A stretch of 14,331 bases of DNA from Sanchytrium tribonematis (GCA_018985235.1 JADGIG010000171.1:1-14331), one strand, 5' to 3'. Positions 1-7,559 are shown, counted from the stretch's first letter. The notes: generated by a model not told the origin, from the sequence alone. Made by a program: numbers and translations.

Positions 1-1784
1 CCTCCAAGAGAAGTCCATGCTAGTCCCATAACGACCCCAGGGACCGGATAGTTGTACCTTTGATCAGTGTATTTTGGGGCGCCAAGATACTTCGACAAAG
101 TTGGCATGTCTATCATTTTGGGAGCAAATACATTTGGAAGGTTATTTTTGGGAGGTTCAAACTCGGAAGTATTGGCTTTCGTAGTTTCTGTAACTTTAAT
201 ATCACCCTCACTCTCTAATTTGACAGTTTCTTCCCTAATATATTCTTGACCAATTTTTTCCAATGATTTCCACAGCTGACGGACACCAGATTCCCTGCAA
301 TAACTTTCAACTAAAACGTTTTTTATATCCTCCGATAGTTTAAGGTCGACCCTATACTTTTCTTTCAATTTTGGAAGCAAATGGGAATTTGTCATCTCAA
401 CTTTTTCTTCAATGGTATATCCGTCAATCTCAACTACGGTACATCTATCCAAAAGTGGTTTAGGTATAGTTTCAGTAGTGTTAGCAGTTGCAATAAACAT
501 ACAATTACTTAGATCTATCGGTGCGTCCACGTAATGATCCATAAATTCATGGTGTTGTTCTGGATCTAAAGCTTCCAAAAGTATACTACTTGGGTCTCCT
601 GAATGATGTTTAGACAGTTTATCAATCTCATCCAAAAGAATCACAGGGTCCATACATTTGGATCGAATGAGAGATGTAATTAGTTTTCCTGGCATGCTGC
701 CAATATATGTTCTACGATGCCCTTTAAGTTCAGAAGGATCATTCAAGCCGCCCAAAGGTATTCTGTATAAGGGCCTTTTAATAGCTTCACTTATACTACT
801 AACAATGCTTGTTTTTCCAGTACCAGGTGGACCAACCAATAGCAAAACATTAGCTTTCTGTCTCGTGTATTTCATAAGTGACATATAATTTAAAATCTGC
901 CGCTTAACTTGTTCTAATCCATAGTGGCTATTTAACTTGGAATTTAATTGTTCTAATTTGATGTCAGTTTGATTAAAAGTTGTAAATGGAATACTTTTCA
1001 GAATACTTATGTACTGTTTAGTAAGATGATATTCCGAGTGGTGTGGCTCTAAGGCACTCAATTTCTCTTGTTCTTTCTTCACAATAGCATCAATGTGTGG
1101 AGGAAGCTTCAATTTCTGGGATCTCACGGCAGGAGTACTACTTAAGTTGGTGTCTGATTGTATGCTAGGTTTCATAGCTTCAATATTTAGTTTTGTCAAA
1201 TAGTTTACGATAAATTCCATACCCTCTTTTTCTTCCAGGTACATAAGCTTCCAAGTTTCCGAATCATTTTTCATCAGGTTTCCAATGAATGTTAAAAAAT
1301 TTTCGTAGTTAAGAAAGCTTGAACTTGAATAGTAATTTCCAATTAAATGCCTATAATTCGTATTAAAAAGTGTGTTCAGAATATGAATATAGTTTCTGGA
1401 ATTTGGTGTTAAATTTGGTTTTATGTCTTTACAGATAGCAAGAGTACCATTATACTGTCTAAAGTACTCATAGGCGTTGCAAATTGGTCCTTGCCTTAAA
1501 GTCTTGTGACCTCTATGAAATTTGGAAACACTATCAACCAATTTGACTCGTCCTAAAGACCTCTCGCTATCTAAATCATAAACAATACCAACAGGATGTA
1601 CCTCATCCTTAGCAAAGGATCTAATCGGTTTTGGATCAACTTGGGATGAATTATCTAGAAAGAGTGCGATGCGTCGCACTCTCACATCCTCATTTAACAT
1701 CAACTTGATATCTGTATAAGGATAGATTGGCCTGTTGATTTTAAATGAAATGTAGGCCTGATTTTTTAAGATTCTAGAAATCAT
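1..1784 (-). CDS. LON1: Lon protease, mitochondrial type, C-terminal part beyond the left edge
   Basis: ATP-dependent AAA+ serine protease that degrades damaged proteins, probably in the mitochondrial matrix. An uninterrupted reading frame of 594 codons runs from the ATG at 1784 to the window edge. The AAA+ module is clear: Walker A GPPGTGKT (residues 318-325), the pore-loop region HRRTYIGSMPG, Walker B LLDEIDK (D385, E386), GDPSSILLEALDPEQ, sensor-1 ATAN (N435) and a probable arginine finger (R447). The frame ends in GVVMGLAWTSLGG, which leads into the protease domain; the Ser-Lys dyad lies outside the window. Residues 1-60 include a short basic start and DEVHPVGIV, which resembles mitochondrial rather than peroxisomal Lon. 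Walker A comes at 318, earlier than in E. coli Lon (about 356) or mitochondrial Lons (beyond 500), so the N-domain is compressed. Only 30 nt separate its ATG from the stop of the upstream DOMON gene. The family is certain; the mitochondrial location is inferred. Confidence 0.95.
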   Translation of the reverse strand, partial: MISRILKNQAYISFKINRPIYPYTDIKLMLNEDVRVRRIALFLDNSSQVDPKPIRSFAKDEVHPVGIVYDLDSERSLGRVKLVDSVSKFHRGHKTLRQGPICNAYEYFRQYNGTLAICKDIKPNLTPNSRNYIHILNTLFNTNYRHLIGNYYSSSSFLNYENFLTFIGNLMKNDSETWKLMYLEEKEGMEFIVNYLTKLNIEAMKPSIQSDTNLSSTPAVRSQKLKLPPHIDAIVKKEQEKLSALEPHHSEYHLTKQYISILKSIPFTTFNQTDIKLEQLNSKLNSHYGLEQVKRQILNYMSLMKYTRQKANVLLLVGPPGTGKTSIVSSISEAIKRPLYRIPLGGLNDPSELKGHRRTYIGSMPGKLITSLIRSKCMDPVILLDEIDKLSKHHSGDPSSILLEALDPEQHHEFMDHYVDAPIDLSNCMFIATANTTETIPKPLLDRCTVVEIDGYTIEEKVEMTNSHLLPKLKEKYRVDLKLSEDIKNVLVESYCRESGVRQLWKSLEKIGQEYIREETVKLESEGDIKVTETTKANTSEFEPPKNNLPNVFAPKMIDMPTLSKYLGAPKYTDQRYNYPVPGVVMGLAWTSLG

Positions 1785-1813
1785 AAAGAATTGTTTCACC
1801 CTAAAATTTTTAA

Positions 1814-1819
1814 TTTATT
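1814..1819 (-). terminator. AATAAA polyadenylation signal overlapping the DOMON stop codon
   Basis: The minus-strand sequence CAATAAAT contains the in-frame TAA stop (1815-1817) inside AATAAA. The next gene starts 30 nt further on, so cleavage probably falls at or inside the Lon 5' region. Confidence 0.65.
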
Positions 1820-3024
1820 GCATACTCACAAAAATGCTCAGATAAAATAGCAACGCAAAATGGCGGGACACGCCACTTGTAGTTGTTGCTTTCGGAGCAG
1901 TTGTCTCTGATTTTATTTCGTCTGCAGTTTCTATATGAGTTTGATTTACCAACACCTACTGGCCCATTTGTAACGCGATCGTAATTTCCAGCGACCGTTG
2001 AGGTGGAAAATTGAGTCGCTTCCATAGAGACTTCGGTTGAAATATTTCGGACTGTGCTTGATACCTTTTCGAACTCTGTTGAACCATAAGTTGAAGTAGC
2101 TTCTAATCGAAGAGTCGCTGAGCTAAATTTATGGTCGGCATCAATAGTAGATTCAGTGCCGATCGCCCAAAGGGTTGTGGGTTTGATAGATGACATAATC
2201 TTCAAGGAACTCTCTGAATTTACTAACACGGACGTCAACGAATTGGATGATTCCGTCAAGAGGTCCTTTGAGACTCCTGTGTTTGACAGCAAACTACTCA
2301 TTCTTGAATCTGTCATAGACAATGAACTAATCATTTGACTATTTGATTTTTCTAAACTAGAGTACAGAATATTCGTTTCCAAACTTGTTGAAGCCATACT
2401 GAATAGACTGGTTGAATCTGCTTTGAGCAGATATGTAGAACTGTCGGAATTGCTACGACGTTGTGTTTGAGATGTGATTTCTGATGAGGTTTCCTCCACA
2501 TTCCATTTTATTTCTTTACTTGCAGAATTAGACGGACTTTCTAATGTGCTGAAATACAAGGAAGCGGAACCTCTGTCTACATGTTTCTTTATGTTTGGTT
2601 CGTCGTCCACTAAGGTTTGATATCCGTAGGCCCAAATTATGTCATTAAGGCCCTCAGTAATATTCTTCTCAAATGGATAATTGGCGATTAATGGGAGCGA
2701 AAACACGACTGTGGTGTAATTATCAAATGTGGTAAACTTCTCGATTTCGACAAGGCTTACATTATATACAACGACAGGTCGTCCAGGACGAATTGCACGT
2801 CTTGCTCTTAGGTAGGACTGGTTATACATTGGATACTGTTCATACGTGACAACATCGGCATCAGACATGCCTTGACCAAATCCAATCGCACCCCAATTAA
2901 AACCTTCCTTGAATTTTATTTCGACACGTGCTTGATCTCCGATGATATAACCACGTAAACAAATTTGATCTTCGCTGCTAAAGCATGTGAAATTAGTTGC
3001 TTGAAGTATGCTGAATAATATCAT
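1815..3024 (-). CDS. Secreted DOMON-domain protein with Ser/Thr-rich stalk and GPI-type tail (spliced)
   Basis: Two exons, 3024-1950 and 1930-1815, give 396 aa. Residues 1-13 form a short hydrophobic start that could be a signal peptide. Residues 20-160 look like a DOMON domain: FNWGAIGFGQGMSDADVV, a candidate heme-ligand Met53, then IIWAYG and a candidate ligand His148 before RGSASLYF. DOMON domains bind heme or sugars, often in extracellular redox proteins; which ligand applies here is unknown. Residues of about 160-370 are Ser/Thr-rich with few hydrophobic patches, as in a glycosylated cell-surface stalk. After splicing the protein ends in a hydrophobic stretch (RHFALLFYLSIFVSMQ) typical of a GPI-attachment signal. 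Without splicing the frame continues to 1810 with a hydrophilic tail. The gene lies 104 nt downstream of the carboxypeptidase and 30 nt upstream of Lon, all on one strand. Confidence 0.82.
1931..1949 (-). other. 19-nt spliceosomal intron in the DOMON gene
   Basis: The minus-strand sequence is gtaaatcaaactcatatag. It starts with GTA, ends with TAG and has the CTCAT-N2-AG layout seen in the other introns here. It interrupts codon 359 in phase 1. Removing it replaces a hydrophilic C-terminus with a GPI-type hydrophobic one. No conserved domain is restored, so this is the least certain of the five introns. Confidence 0.72.
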
Positions 3025-3032
3025 AGAGAAGG

Positions 3033-3067
3033 TTGGCCTACCTTTCTTGGGTTGTATTGCTTAAATA
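3033..3067 (-). promoter_or_regulatory. Candidate core promoter of the DOMON gene
   Basis: On the minus strand TATTTAA (3067-3061) is followed, 27 nt start to start, by TAGGCCAA (3040-3033), which lies 8 nt before the ATG at 3024. The same arrangement precedes the carboxypeptidase gene. The spacing suits a TATA box with a start-site element, implying a 5' UTR of about ten bases. Confidence 0.5.
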
Positions 3068-3088
3068 AGCCTAGCACAAGTAGGCCAA
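3033..3088. repeat. 9-bp inverted repeat TTGGCCTAC / GTAGGCCAA
   Basis: TTGGCCTAC at 3033-3041 is matched by GTAGGCCAA at 3080-3088 with a 38-nt spacer that contains the TATA-like box. The TAGGCCAA element therefore occurs in both orientations between the carboxypeptidase stop and the DOMON start. Confidence 0.6.
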
Positions 3089-3124
3089 GCATTTTGCATT
3101 TCAATATAGTTTGTAGCCATAAAA

Positions 3125-3130
3125 TTTATT
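3125..3130 (-). terminator. AATAAA signal overlapping the carboxypeptidase stop codon
   Basis: The minus strand reads AAT-TAA-TAAATT. The last two bases of the TAA stop (3131-3129) are the first two of AATAAA. Confidence 0.65.
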
Positions 3131-4665
3131 AATTTAATGGATTTCCAGATTTGTCCTCTACTAAACCACCTGCGATAGCCTCATCGATCAATATATCTCG
3201 TACTGCTGTCCAAATTTCTTCTCCTGTTGGATTTATCTGAGAGCTTGGAAGTAAAAATCCATACCCAAAAAATGATGGCCTTGGTCGTAACTCAACAACA
3301 TAAGGAAGAGTTCTAAAAACATTTTCTGTTCCATTCCATTTTTGATTGAATACCCATTCAACAGAAGTTCCAGAGGTGAAATACAAGTCATAAGCCGATT
3401 GTGAAGTGTATTGTTTACCGTAAACACTCCTGATAGATTGTCTCATATCATTTCCGACTTCTTTCAACTTTTTTTCCCATACTGTAGGCTCGGAAGTTGA
3501 ACATGGTGGTCTCAGAATTAATTGTGAATAACTATGAAGAGTTAAAAATACATGCACGCCGCCTTGCTTTCTGATGTAATCTGCAATGGCTTTTGTCTCC
3601 GGTTCACTTTCTGGCTTTGTTCCACAAAAAATTTCGGAATTTGGGTCTTTTAATCCAGGAGCTTCATCGCTGCCTTGAGACCAATTTGCGTCAAAATTTC
3701 TGTTCATGTCGACGCCAACTCCGTTGCCTACAGGCCTGCGATTCTTCCTCCATAATCTTTGATTTGTAAAGGTATATGTATATCCGTCTGGGTTAGCAAC
3801 GGGATTAAAAATAAACTCTACTTCCTTCCAGTCAGCATTATTCTTTTTCTTCAAAATGCTCCAAGCAATATATTGCAATGTAGATCCGCCCACCCATTCT
3901 CTATATCAGCAAAATATACCTTGCATGCACCAAACTTTGAATATAAAATTTTTTTCTCTCGCCTGTAAATTCTGGATACGGTTTAATGTGATAAGCATTG
4001 ATACTCCTTTTTTCATAGGACAATCCCATTTCCACTTTTTCCATTACATCTTCGTGAAGTTCTGTCCAAGAATCAAAAAGTTCAAGAATCTCTGAATATT
4101 GGTGGTAATCAGAAAACCATTTTGATGGGTTAAACTCTGCAATGTGCTGCTCATCGGACTGAGATTTAAATTGCTGCTGCAATGGACTTTGCCCTAGCTC
4201 TTCTATCATCTCGTCCACATCAGGTACAAGAATTTGAAAAGTCGATTCTGGTGATAGCTCAGCTATCAAGTCTCCAATTAATTGAAATTGTTCGTAGGAT
4301 ACCATAACATCCGCACTATTGCGAGATAAATGCCAAACATCAAAGTTATAAACATGAATCTGTTGCAGCAACTCTTTAGAGGGCTTCGTGATTCTCAAAA
4401 CTCGCGCAGGACCATCACTTTCTGACTCGTACCATTCTGAAGGTAGCTCGTCTTCATTGTTTTCAAATTCATTCATCAAAGCATCAATAATGGCACCTGA
4501 ATCTGAAGTTTTGTCATTTTCTTGAGAAACGGCTTCTTTACCAAATTTTGAAATCCAACTATTTACATTCTCAATAGCTTTTTGTTTTTTTAGATTTTTT
4601 TGCTTAAACAAGTCTCCTAAATCAAGTTGATCTGAAATTACTAGAACCAAAAGTAAAGTCAACAT
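3129..4665 (-). CDS. Secreted M14A zinc procarboxypeptidase (spliced)
   Basis: Exons 4665-3920 and 3900-3129 give 505 aa. It should remove C-terminal amino acids from peptides outside the cell or in a vacuole. Residues 1-16 are a signal peptide (MLTLLLVLVIS). Residues of about 85-160 match the inhibitory propeptide (ARVLRITKPS, DVWHLS, FQILVPDVDEMIEE). The catalytic domain follows: HAREW (zinc ligands His247 and Glu250, with Arg249 between them), RLWRKNRR (Arg300), MNRNF (Asn315, Arg316), third zinc ligand His371 in TLHSYSQ, the general base Glu452 in VELRP, and YGFLLPSSQINPT. The exon junction falls inside the Arg codon of HAREW, which proves the splice. Oddities: the position of carboxypeptidase A Tyr248 is Phe433 (SVEWVFNQ), about ten extra residues follow it, and the segment between signal peptide and propeptide is long and acidic. 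Zinc ligands and general base are intact, so an active enzyme is likely. Confidence 0.95.
3901..3919 (-). other. 19-nt spliceosomal intron in the carboxypeptidase gene
   Basis: The minus-strand sequence is gtatattttgctgatatag. It splits an Arg codon (AG|A, phase 2) and its removal creates the M14 zinc-binding signature HAREW. Retention brings an in-frame TAG at its last three bases. Confidence 0.93.
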
Positions 4666-5011
4666 CTTTGGCCTAAAGATATTATGTCAAACTTTAAATA
4701 GTTAAAGACGCATGCTAAAAGAATTAGACAACCTATGCTTTTAATTACGAGAAACCACTGGGGTCAGAGCGCTAGAAACTTTTTCCTCAAAGCTTCTACT
4801 TTGCTTGAATTGTTTTGTTTTGGCATGCACTCAACTAATTTATTTAACAAAAAAGAAACTTTAATAACCAAATGAGGTCATCTCGAATATTGCCGCAGAA
4901 GAGAAACTTAAATCATAGGTTTCACTAACCTGAAATGTCTGATTCTAGACCTACTTTGTCTGGAAGTGCAACCAAAAATGAATGAATACTCCCATTGACA
5001 AAAACTCGTAG
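4666..5011. other. 346-nt divergent intergenic region with candidate promoters and short upstream ORFs
   Basis: This gap separates the carboxypeptidase (-) from the Cys-rich membrane protein (+) and is the longest gene-free stretch here. Its left end holds the carboxypeptidase promoter. TATTTAA at 4841-4847 followed by TAACCAA at 4865-4871 resembles the same promoter pattern pointing right. If that is used, the leader of the next gene holds three short ATG frames starting near 4872, 4934 and 4978, all closed before 5012. A 46-codon frame at 4735-4875 has no recognisable content. I see no tRNA or other RNA gene. Confidence 0.45.
4668..4700 (-). promoter_or_regulatory. Candidate core promoter of the carboxypeptidase gene
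   Basis: On the minus strand TATTTAA (4700-4694) is followed 25 nt later by TAGGCCAA (4675-4668), which ends two bases before the ATG at 4665. This is nearly the same as the DOMON promoter. If the second element is the start site, the leader is almost absent. Confidence 0.5.
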
Positions 5012-5875
5012 ATGAGCGATTATGATAAAGTTGTTCACAAAGTCGACGCTAAATTCGACATCAAGAACAAAATAGGATCTATAATTTTAAAAGTCAAAGA
5101 AAAACTAGCTGGAAGCCAAAACTCAAATCTTCAAAATTTAGCGAAAGTGATACCTCCCACTACACCCAGTGCTAGCTCCAATCCAGACGCCGAAGCGGCC
5201 AATTCTTTTTCTCAAGGAGCAAGCAATCTACCCGCTACTAACATTTCAACTTCGGATGACACCAGCCTACACCACTATGTTGACGCTGATCCATCCACAA
5301 GTACTTTTGATGTTGTGTTACTGCAAGGCGATTGTTTTACGTTATCCAATGAAAATACAGACATTTTCAATGGACAATCAATTCAACCATTTATGCTACA
5401 AAACTCAACGATCCAAAGCAATGAAAATTTGGCTTCCGCATTTGATGTTTTGAAGTCTAAATTTCCCGACGGCGATTGCAACAAACTTGCCATGGTTGAT
5501 TTAATAAGCAATGTCATGAGAAATTCAACAAATTGTCCCGGAAAACCATTGTGTGCTAAAGATTGCGACATTATGGCTCCAAACATGATCAAGTGTGGTT
5601 TGCCTACCCAGGCATGTCCTAAAGTCTCTCAGTGCATTTCCATGGATACTAACGAAATCATTAAGGGTTCTGGCCTTACTTGGTGGGCAATTTTATTGAT
5701 TATTCTCGCGCTTTTGATACCTTTGGCAATTGCTCTGTCCAAATGCATTCAGAAGAAAAGAACGCAACGCGACAGCAAACATTTAGCACCTTCTTCTTTG
5801 GGTTCATTTGATTCAAATGGTCAACTCCAAACTAAAAAAGCCAGTTATGAGCTGTCTCCAGATGGAAGAATTTGA
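5012..5875 (+). CDS. Unknown single-pass membrane protein with Cys-rich ectodomain-like region
   Basis: I do not recognise this 287-aa protein. Residues 1-35 are charged and helical-looking. Residues 40-95 are Ser/Thr/Pro/Asn-rich. Residues 105-210 contain eight cysteines (108, 156, 175, 181, 185, 195, 202, 208) and Asn-X-Ser/Thr sites, as in a disulfide-bonded extracellular domain. A clear membrane segment lies at about 224-243 (WWAILLIILALLIPLAIAL), followed by KCIQKKR and a 40-residue polar tail that should be cytoplasmic. That topology puts the N-terminus outside, yet there is no signal peptide at the ATG at 5012. A TAG immediately precedes this ATG, so the frame cannot simply extend. Either a 5' exon is missing from my model or the protein uses a reverse signal anchor. 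The gene is convergent with the next one, 20 nt apart. Confidence 0.75.
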   Translation: MSDYDKVVHKVDAKFDIKNKIGSIILKVKEKLAGSQNSNLQNLAKVIPPTTPSASSNPDAEAANSFSQGASNLPATNISTSDDTSLHHYVDADPSTSTFDVVLLQGDCFTLSNENTDIFNGQSIQPFMLQNSTIQSNENLASAFDVLKSKFPDGDCNKLAMVDLISNVMRNSTNCPGKPLCAKDCDIMAPNMIKCGLPTQACPKVSQCISMDTNEIIKGSGLTWWAILLIILALLIPLAIALSKCIQKKRTQRDSKHLAPSSLGSFDSNGQLQTKKASYELSPDGRI

Positions 5876-5876
5876 T

Positions 5877-5890
5877 TAATAAATTTATTA
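5877..5890. terminator. Palindromic bidirectional polyadenylation signal TAATAAATTTATTA
   Basis: The 14-bp palindrome lies in the 20-nt gap between two convergent genes. It reads AATAAA on the plus strand (5878-5883) for the gene ending at 5875, and AATAAA on the minus strand (5889-5884) for the gene ending at 5896. The minus-strand gene has a second AATAAA (5900-5895) that includes its stop codon. Confidence 0.7.
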
Positions 5891-5895
5891 CCCTT

Positions 5896-7096
5896 TTATT
5901 TTTGCAACGAGGTATATAATACCATGGCGATTATCAAAATTGAAAGAATAATGCATGCAGCCAAAAGTATTTTATGAATATCAATACCACAAATCCTATC
6001 TTCAAAAACAACCTGCATAGCCTGTGCGTCCCCTGTAAATGGAGGCATTTCAAATAATTTAGTCTGCTCATCTGATAAGGCTTGATCAGAAAATTGTTTT
6101 CTGATTTCAAATTTGTCTAGAAAATCATTGTCAGTTGCGAGGAATATGGCTTTAAAGTAAGTATAAGTTTTCTTTTGGGATTCTTCTTTTAAAGGACTTT
6201 TGGGTGATGTCATATTTTTTGTCCATACTGCAGGAGACTGCGGATCGATCGCAGAATTACAAAAAGATTTATCTCTCGCGTTGCTAAATTTTGACTCATC
6301 CAGCATACCTTTTTCTACAGGTTGAGAAAATTGAGTGATTATTCCAGGAGGGAGCGCAGATTTTGGAAATTTCCCTATAGCAACCTTGTCAGGGACTTTT
6401 GTCAACATTGTCATAGGAAGAGCTGACTTTGGAGCAGGTGACTTTAAAATTTCTTCTCTATATTTGTCATAAGGTTGAATGGCAGAGCTTGAAGGTCTTA
6501 CCATTTTTGGAGCAATTTGAAATGCAGACTTCCTTCGAGATGATGGCTCTTCTAATGATATAACTCTTGGAGAGTTAAGGGTCCATTGTTGGTCCTGCTC
6601 AACTGGAGATTTTGTGATTATTTTTAATTCTGGCTTCTTTTTGGAATTATCTGATTCTTTTTTTTGTGAATCGTCAATTTGGATTTCTTCAAATTCTTTA
6701 CCATCTAAGTCCTCCAGTTTAGTAATTTCCCTATCTAGAATTGTATCTTCTTGAACAACCATGAAATATTTGACATCTCCAACAATATCGGTATTTGTAA
6801 AAGGATTTAAAACATGCAGACGGTGCAGTAATTTTTTTTGTAGATAGATTTGCGTCTGGAACAAAACCTTATTGATCTGCCAAGCGTCATAATATGAATA
6901 AAACACTCTATTTGGCTGCTTAGGGTCCTAAATTAATGTGAATTACCCAAGTTTGAATCTGAGCTATAAGAAAATTTTTTTGTTTTGCTCTATAAGCATG
7001 AATAGTATCATAAAATGGTTCTAAAGAGAAGCAGTCTTCAAAATCAGCGCTTAACACGTCTACAGTTTTGTTATCTTTTACAAAACGAACAAACAT
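5896..7096 (-). CDS. Unknown tail-anchored protein with conserved-looking N-terminal domain (spliced)
   Basis: Exons 7096-6947 and 6927-5896 give 393 aa. I cannot name the family. Residues 1-107 look like a compact folded domain with many aromatic and basic residues (FSLEPFYDTIHAYRAKQKNF, then WDPKQPNRVFYSYYDAWQI, KVLFQTQ, LLHRLHVLNP, IVGDVKYFMV). Residues 110-360 are acidic then Ser/Pro/Lys-rich and probably disordered, with repeated short motifs: RKSAF (182-186), PKSALP (216-221) and FPKSALP (237-243). A hydrophobic segment at about 370-389 lies five residues from the end, so the protein is probably tail-anchored with its bulk in the cytosol. The ATG at 7096 is used because the second exon has an in-frame stop upstream and no suitable ATG. 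The first exon lies 63 nt after the RPS29 stop. The role is unknown; a scaffold on an organelle or ER surface is a guess. Confidence 0.8.
6928..6946 (-). other. 19-nt spliceosomal intron in the tail-anchored protein gene
   Basis: The minus-strand sequence is gtaattcacattaatttag. It lies between codons (phase 0), joining ATACAAACTTGG-type coding sequence (QIQTW) to DPKQPNRVFYSYYD. Retention gives a TAA four codons later or so. The layout TTAAT-N2-AG matches the other introns. Confidence 0.85.
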
Positions 7097-7109
7097 AATT
7101 TTATTCTCA

Positions 7110-7138
7110 GTGGCTTTTGAATAAAAATAAATTTTATA
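7110..7138 (-). promoter_or_regulatory. Possible core promoter of the tail-anchored protein gene
   Basis: On the minus strand TATAAAA (7138-7132) is followed 21 nt later by AAAGCCAC (7117-7110), about 13 nt before the ATG at 7096. It is a weaker version of the TATTTAA/TAGGCCAA pattern and would sit within the 3' region of RPS29. Confidence 0.3.
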
Positions 7139-7146
7139 CTGAAAAA

Positions 7147-7152
7147 TTTATT
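7147..7152 (-). terminator. AATAAA polyadenylation signal of RPS29
   Basis: On the minus strand AATAAA (7152-7147) begins 7 nt after the TAG stop of RPS29. It almost abuts the TATA-like element of the following gene. Confidence 0.55.
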
Positions 7153-7159
7153 CGAGTAT

Positions 7160-7330
7160 CTATCTCATTTTTTTGAATCCAATTAAATCTGACTGCTCGC
7201 GAAAACACTGACGACAAATATTCAAGCCGTATTTTCGAATGATTGCGGTTTTGTGCGCACAAACTCTGCATGTATAACTTCCTTTACCATAGGTACGTGG
7301 TCTACTGAACCAAACTGCTGAATGTGCCAT
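7160..7330 (-). CDS. RPS29: 40S ribosomal protein uS14 (RPS29)
   Basis: This 56-aa protein has exactly the usual eukaryotic RPS29 length. It binds 18S rRNA in the head of the small ribosomal subunit. The sequence shows the family hallmarks: an aromatic/Arg start ([12 protein letters not shown]), the zinc site made of CRVC (residues 21-24) and CRQC (residues 39-42), the invariant block [16 protein letters not shown], and a C-terminal IGF. No intron interrupts it. The ATG at 7330 is preceded 17 nt upstream by TTGGCCAA, related to the start-site element of other genes. It shares a 229-nt divergent gap with thioredoxin. It is the best single proof that this is a nuclear eukaryotic genome. Confidence 0.97.
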   Translation of the reverse strand: MAHSAVWFSRPRTYGKGSYTCRVCAHKTAIIRKYGLNICRQCFREQSDLIGFKKMR

Positions 7331-7559
7331 TTTCAATTAAAATAAAATTGGCCAAAAGCAACAGAAAATTCACGAAACACGTGAAATTATCCAATCAAAT
7401 ACTTGTATTTCATCCCAAATTAGAATTTGCAAGTTGAACCATGTTTGCTAAATATAATTTAATATCCCTTGAAAATTATTGGAGTTGCGATGTTATCCCG
7501 CTTATTTATTATTTACCAAATATGTAGGTGCCTACGAACATTTGATCCTTGAAACAACA
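7331..7559. promoter_or_regulatory. Divergent promoter region between RPS29 and thioredoxin
   Basis: It contains the palindrome TTGGCCAA (7348-7355) close to the RPS29 start, CACGTG (7378-7383) nested in a small inverted repeat TTCACG-N5-CGTGAA (7369-7385), and TATCCAATCAAA (7388-7399), a CCAAT box. That 12-mer recurs at 10575-10586 upstream of a CAP gene. On the thioredoxin side TATTTATT near 7504 could act as a TATA box. A 28-codon frame at 7441-7527 has no recognisable content. Confidence 0.5.

Noticed and set aside
658-888. Plus-strand open frame of 76 codons inside the Lon gene
   Set aside because: It is antisense to the Walker A and B region of Lon, whose motifs are unmistakable.
3129-4665. 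Carboxypeptidase as a frameshifted pseudogene or two separate genes
   Set aside because: Removing one GT-AG intron of 19 nt restores HAREW exactly, and the same kind of intron repairs other genes in the window.
4735-4875. 46-codon plus-strand frame in the divergent gap
   Set aside because: No recognisable protein features, and the candidate promoter elements overlap it.
7479-7559. 27-codon N-terminal extension of thioredoxin from a TTG
   Set aside because: The ATG at 7560 gives a normal-length thioredoxin, and the extension is not a convincing targeting peptide.
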